A stretch of DNA of 64,000 nucleotides, taken from NCBI GenBank assembly GCA_934045905.1, contig OW203763.1, forward strand, positions 38,887,017 to 38,951,016, read 5' to 3'. Below the pieces are notes generated by a model. That model was not told where the DNA came from. It worked only from the letters and a program-made list of their open reading frames with translations, and did not search any database. Each line of letters opens with the position of its first letter. Position 1 is the stretch's first letter. The position numbers were made by a program, and so were the translations under genes. The stretch is from Leuctra nigra. Taxonomy: Eukaryota > Arthropoda > Insecta > Plecoptera > Leuctridae. This document shows positions 59,890 through 64,000 of this stretch, one piece after another.

Positions 59890-61166
59890 CGTCCTTCGCC
59901 TATCGCCCGCCGGGGAACCTTGTGATCGTGTTCGGCGGCGACGCAGACTTCGGGGTACTTCCGGTTCGCTCGATAGAATGAGCGCAGAACGCCGATGCGA
60001 CCCTCGGACTCCCGAGGCGTCGGGGCGCCGGTAGTATTCGGTTTCTCTAGCACCTTGCTTAGAGCTAGTATGACCGACGCTAACTGTTGCTCGCGTGATG
60101 GTCGTCGGAACGAATGTGGTCTCGCGGAACTGCTCTGGCCTGGCCTCGCTGAGACCTTGCTACCTCGTGTCATCGCAGATCCCGTGACGCCTGGCATCGT
60201 GGCGGGGACGGCGACGTGGCTCGGCGACGCCGGAAGTCTCGCGGCAGCGTCGCTGGATGACGGCGTCGTGGCGGAGACGGCGACGTTGCTCTGCGAAAAC
60301 GGGAGTCTCGCAGCGGCGGCGCTGGATGACGGCGTCGTGGCGGGGACGGCGACGTGGCGCACTGTTGGGGCTGTCGTGGCGACGGAGGCGTAAGATCGCG
60401 CAGTTATCGGCGTGGCCGCGAAGAAGTCTGGAGGCCGTGCCCTCGGAGCCGTGGAGACTTGCTCGAGCTGCGCTACGCGGGATGGCATTTGACGGCGTCG
60501 GCTGTGGACTGGGTGGACGCCGCTCTGTCGACTGCAGGGACTCGCTAACTTGGCGAATCGAATCAGCCGCTGTGGGGCTGTACCTACTGTCCAGCCGCCG
60601 TCCGCCGTGTGGATGGATATCCCTGTAGCATTTAGGAAGTCTCTGCCTAAGATGATGGCTTCCGAGGCGTCCGGCAGGAACAAGAAGGACTGCCGACGGC
60701 TTCCTCCTGGCCAGGACACTCTGAACTGCCACTTCTCCGAGACTTGCGCTCTACCTGACGCCAACTGCAAGTCGCAGGACGTAGCTCGAGGTTTGCTTCC
60801 AAGCTGCATGGCTGCTTGCCGACTTTCTTTCCCGATGATGCTCACCGATGAGCCTGTGTCCAGCAAGGCCGGGAATGTCGACTGTCCGATTGATAAGCTT
60901 AATCTTGGCGCCTGGGTCTGCGACACACTAACCTGCATGGCGTCGCCAGCGAGGGAGTTTGCAGTTTTCTCTCTCACTGGCGCCAGTTTTTTTATTGTTT
61001 CTGGTGCCCCGACGACGTCCGGCGCTGTGACGGCGTCGGCTTGAAGAACGGCGACTGCGACTGCTGCTGTGACGGCGTCGGCTGGTAGAACGGCGTCTGC
61101 GACTGCTGCTGTGACGGCGTCGGCTGGGATGGGCACTGTTTTGCCCAATGCCCGACGCCGTGGCAT
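59890..61166 (-). CDS. Pol N-terminal part: retropepsin-type protease
   Basis: It overlaps the end of gag by about 175 bp in the -1 frame, the usual arrangement for expression by ribosomal frameshifting. The N-terminal part is a low-complexity repeat (PADAVTAAVADAVL) read from the same bases as gag's PTPSQQQSQ repeats. The protease active site is LLDTGSSVSI (D103) and the family's second motif is AIILGRDFL (about 170-178), so a one-domain aspartic protease lies between about residues 85 and 185. A long Ala/Ser/Pro-rich linker follows, with near-repeats of VAVPATTPSSS. The frame continues to 59583, but past about 59890 it is out of phase with RT. Confidence 0.85.
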
Positions 61167-62008
61167 CTATTGCACTTGTCAGCAGGCTGTGCTCGCGACG
61201 TCGCTCGCGTCATCTGCTGCTGCCCTGGCGTGGTGAATGTCGCCGACGGTGTTCGCTGGTTCTTTGCCCTCGGCGTAAACGCCAGATCAGTTTCCAGTGT
61301 GTTTGAGCTTGGTATGGGGGGTGGTTTGTAAGCTGAACTTCGCCATACCAAAGTCTCGATTTCGACTCCGAAATCCTCCAAAGCGCGCAAAGAGGTGAAG
61401 CTCCGTCCCTGGAGGAACTGGCGTGCCGACGGCGACGCTTGAGCGAGGACGCGCTACATCTTCTCTTCCTCTGCGGCTGGCGAGCCGAGGCGCTCGTAGA
61501 ACTCGACGATGACGCGCACGAAGGACGAGAAGTCTTCCTCCTCGTGCTGGGTCCTGTCGTCCAGCTCGCGCTGCAGCCGCCGCTTCCGGTCTGGTTGGCC
61601 GAACGCTCCATAGAACTCACGTGAGAACTCTCCCCACGTCTCGTAGCCGCCGCGTGACGACCACCAGCGCTCGGCGTCGCCAACGAACGCTACCGGGAGC
61701 AGCTCCTCCAGCACCCACTCCTCGGATTGATGTTGGGCCTTTGCGTACCTAACAATGGCCCTAATGAACTGCTCCGGGGTCTTGCTGTCGGCTCTTCCCG
61801 CGAACGTCGGCACTTCTATCTTGAGCGAACGGACCAGCTCCTTCCGCGACGCTACGAGGTGGTCTGGCTGATGAGCGGGCGTCGAGGGGCTGCCGAACTG
61901 CTCCCATCTCCTCATCCCGACCACGTAGTCGTTGAACTCGAATGTCTTCTTTCTTGCTTCAAATCTAATTACGTCGAGAGGGAGGTCGTCTTGAATAAAC
62001 GAATCCAT
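60992..62008 (-). pseudogene. gag: gag, interrupted by one in-frame TAG
   Basis: The start is taken at the ATG at 62008 (good context AGAATGG) rather than an upstream GTG. The capsid-like part contains VPTFAGRADSKTPEQFIRAI, AERWWSSRGGYETWGEFSRE and FYGAFGQPDRKRRLQREL, typical of retrotransposon Gag. A TAG at 61454-61456 then interrupts it; translation in the same frame continues ALEDFGVEIETLVW and reaches a CCHC zinc knuckle CNRCHGVGHWAKQC (61174-61133) and three PTPSQ-type repeats before the stop at 60992. Gag forms the particle and the knuckle binds RNA. The single stop between capsid and nucleocapsid parts looks like a recent nonsense change; programmed readthrough at that place would be unusual. 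Confidence 0.85.
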
Positions 62009-62070
62009 TCTCGCAAACGCTTGCACAACTTATAATAAACACGATATATATATTTTAAAAAAAACTTTTG

Positions 62071-62082
62071 AACGAGCCCCCA
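62071..62082 (-). promoter_or_regulatory. Primer-binding site, proline-tRNA-like
   Basis: Two bases inside the 5' LTR the minus strand reads TGGGGGCTCGTT. The first 11 bases match the complement of the 3' end of tRNA-Pro as used by some retroviruses; the match then fades. Confidence 0.65.
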
Positions 62083-62084
62083 AT

Positions 62085-62492
62085 TGTTAGGTCTAGGGGC
62101 TAACAATACTATTAAAACACGGAATACAGTTTAATACATTTATTTGAATTAATTAGAGACACACACACACCGCAGATAATATCCACTGTTCTCAACTGTT
62201 CACAACTGTTCACGTCTGTGGTCCCGTTAGCACTCGCCACTCGCAGTCGCACTCCGATTCTCTCGCTCACCCCTTTGGTCTGCCTGCCTCCCTTCGCCTC
62301 GCACAGGTGCACATTCCTAAGCTAAAATGTGTACATCCGCTGTGACACGGCGGACCTAAACTATTTCTACCTAAGACAACTAAAACACATTCAATCTTAT
62401 ATATTATGATAGTCACGTTTAAACTAAAATACCTACAACTTACTACTAATCTAACACCTACACTAATCCGTTAGGATGGCGCCATCCTAACA
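62085..62492 (-). repeat. 5' LTR, 408 bp
   Basis: Paired with 54885-55292. It carries the promoter: a TATATAAG box on the minus strand and an AATAAA signal (TTTATT at 62139-62144 on plus), placing the transcribed repeat region between them. A 66-codon open frame inside both LTRs (starting MHLCEAKGG) is probably incidental. Confidence 0.95.
62396..62403 (-). promoter_or_regulatory. LTR TATA box
   Basis: TATATAAG on the minus strand, about 90 bp from the LTR's 5' end; the equivalent site in the 3' LTR is at 55196-55203. Transcription would begin about 25-30 bp further along. Confidence 0.5.
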
Positions 62493-62496
62493 GTTG
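62493..62496. repeat. Target-site duplication GTTG (5' LTR side)
   Basis: Matches 54881-54884. Confidence 0.85.
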
Positions 62497-62734
62497 GTCA
62501 ACCTGCTGTTAAAGCATTGAGTCATACCAGATATCGGTCTCATATGCCTCTAGTTAATAAAGCAGGCAGCCAACATAACGAAAAAACGTATATCTGTATC
62601 GTCGGAGAACTACATCGCCAGGTTGGGTCCTTAGACTTACGGCTGTGACAAAAAAGTGTTCACATTGAAACTGGATTTTATAGTCGACTCGGCAGCTGGG
62701 TCGCTTTAAGTGTGAATGTTTATTAGGAAAGGAA

Positions 62735-62815
62735 GGTGGGAAGGAGGCGGCCTTGCCTGTTAGCATGGAATCTTCCCAGCATGCATCTCGACCATGAGAA
62801 AGCTCAGGAAGTACA
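62735..62815 (-). mobile_element. SINE fragment, reverse orientation
   Basis: GGAAGGTGGGAAGGAGGCGG, TTAGCATGGAATCTTCCCAG and CATCTCGACCATGAG match the middle of the family in reverse. Confidence 0.6.
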
Positions 62816-62934
62816 AGCTTTGGAGAGGATTCCAGACTTAGCTGGAGCTTTAGTTTCACGGGAACACAATTCGAGATTGTTATTTGATTTTAGCGATGCG
62901 TGACGCTAAACGCGTTGTATGCGTACAACCATGT

Positions 62935-63075
62935 ACAACTAGGCAAATGGGATGTGGATGAATGATTATGATAAAGAGATGATGATGAAGTAGAAAGTGG
63001 ATGGGGAACGAGATGCATATTAATAGAGAACGCTCCCACCATTTTCCTTTCGACTGAGGGAAATGACAATAGTGT
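62935..63075 (-). mobile_element. SINE copy, reverse orientation
   Basis: ACAACTAGGCAAATGG, GGATGAATGATTATG, the GATGATGATG stretch, AATAGAGAACGCTCCCACCA and TTTCGACTGAGGGAAATG, in reverse family order. Confidence 0.65.
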
Positions 63076-63344
63076 ATAAAAGGTCAAATTGTCTAGGTTT
63101 CCTTCCTCAATCATTTATGAATTGGTCCACTACATTTTTATTCCTACTATAAACATGTACACGTTGTTTATATTTCATGTGTATGTGCCATTGATTTTCT
63201 ACGATACCATTGAATTAATACATAATAAAAGTTATATAAAGAAAAAAATACTGTGGTACTTCCAATTATATTAACGACCTTCCCACCTACAATCGTTGCA
63301 ACGAAGAAAGAGGTATGGGTATTGGATAGATAATGACTAAAAAG

Positions 63345-63555
63345 AATGGAGCGGATGCCAGAGTTCGATTCCCCTCCTGCGTCAGTCCTGACTGAGTATT
63401 CTTCGTAGTTTCCCTCAGTCGAGAGGCAAGAAGGTTCCCATACTTCCCATCTCCTTCCCATACTCATTATCAATCATTATAATCATTAATTTATCGACGT
63501 TATAGCTTAGTTGCAGAGCAGTACGACGTTAAAGACCATTAAAATAAAAACTATA
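63345..63555 (+). mobile_element. SINE copy, forward orientation, with B box and tail
   Basis: The head GAGCGGATGCCAGAGTTCGA with TTCGATTCCCC is a good B box. The body TCAGTCCTGACTGAG, TTTCCCTCAGTCGAGAGGCA and AGGTTCCC is followed by a 3' end AGTTGCAGAGCAGTACGACG and an AAAATAAAA tail. Confidence 0.75.
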
Positions 63556-64000
63556 GTAGGCTTTAAATATATTCCATCGAACCATAGAAATGGTAACATC
63601 TGTGAATGGTTTGGAATAAACTCGCTGATCTTCTTTGAGATATCTTGAAACGTTTCGCGTGTATACTAATCAGTGTCTTGGTCGAATTTCTTCTTCTGTC
63701 AGGAGCCGTGCTATTTCCTGCGCGCATCTTTACAACCAAGGAAGATCGTTTCGGAATGTAGTCCAATAGAAAATAATGAGATCTGTTTAAACCTTGGTCA
63801 GCTTATTTGTGGACAGTAAATTCATCTCCCATGCGAAAGAGAATGGTAAAGCTTGACAAAGATTCGACTCATTTCGATGCAAATTCTAACTAATAAAAGT
63901 TTGATAGTGTCACAGGAGATCATGGAAAAAATATCTGTCTTTTTTCTTCCGAGTCAGTTGAGATTAAATGTTATATAAATTGGTTATATTTAACACAGGC
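63556..64000. other. Unassigned sequence
   Basis: The minus-strand frame 63563-63766 has no recognisable motif; nothing else seen. Confidence 0.4.

Larger units (their letters stand above)
54885..62492 (-). mobile_element. Ty3/Gypsy-type LTR retrotransposon, complete in structure but coding-defective, with a LINE insert
   Basis: Order on the minus strand: 5' LTR, primer-binding site, gag, protease, RT, RNase H, integrase with GPF-type module, a LINE reverse-transcriptase segment, polypurine tract, 3' LTR. The RT-RNase H-integrase order is diagnostic for the Gypsy group (Copia has integrase first). GTTG at 54881-54884 and 62493-62496 is the target-site duplication. No envelope-like frame was found; the place where one would sit is taken by the LINE piece. 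The LTRs differ at 4 of 408 positions, so insertion was recent, yet gag and pol are interrupted at three or more places. Either it moved using proteins supplied by intact relatives, or some indels are sequencing errors. Confidence 0.93.

Noticed and set aside
60160..61044. Other long frames on both strands across the protease and linker region
   Set aside because: GC-rich shadow frames without motifs; the protease frame has DTGSS and ILGRDF.

Overview
The window looks like AT-rich, repeat-dominated nuclear DNA of an arthropod, most likely an insect and possibly a hemipteran. The evidence is a metazoan Ty3/Gypsy-type LTR retrotransposon, a Jockey/CR1-type LINE fragment, a tRNA-derived SINE present in at least a dozen copies, many hairpin MITEs, and the absence of dense or operon-like coding. 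The host group is inferred from the kind of elements only. No complete host gene was found; three short exon-like pieces (about 41.4, 43.3 and 45.3 kb) are offered at low confidence.

Layout. 0-9 kb: two large palindromic elements flanked by TA (1357-3517, 5062-5791), scattered SINE copies and a dispersed repeat (7439-8012). 9-22 kb: mostly unassigned AT-rich sequence with small hairpin MITEs, two full-length SINEs and an uninterrupted (ATT)n tract of about 242 bp. 22.5-25.1 kb: a SINE whose 3' part passes directly into a 2.4-kb minisatellite of 21/24-bp units. 25-35 kb: unassigned sequence, a head-to-head SINE pair, and a SINE split by a dispersed repeat. 35.3-38.2 kb and, inverted, 46.1-47.4 kb: two copies of one element with a short terminal hairpin at one end, a tandem array whose core joins a YY1-like, an ETS and a CRE motif, and a long foldback at the other end. 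38.5 kb: a (GAT)n array inside a SINE relic. 40.7 and 48.0 kb: two inverted copies of a 91-bp hairpin MITE.

54.9-62.5 kb: a minus-strand Ty3/Gypsy-type retrotransposon, complete in structure. It has 408-bp LTRs differing at 4 sites, a 4-bp GTTG target-site duplication, a proline-tRNA-like primer-binding site, a G-run polypurine tract, and gag, protease, RT, RNase H and integrase. Its reading frames are interrupted in at least three places. Between integrase and the 3' LTR lies about 1.55 kb of non-LTR (LINE) reverse transcriptase in the same orientation, opening in frame with integrase, so the element is a chimera of two retroelement classes.

The two points most worth following are the transposable element carrying ten ETS-CRE composite sites (35.8-37.0 kb), which resembles a mobile regulatory array, and the Gypsy/LINE chimera. 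A third theme is that the SINE's internal ATC-rich segment appears to have seeded both a minisatellite and a trinucleotide microsatellite.
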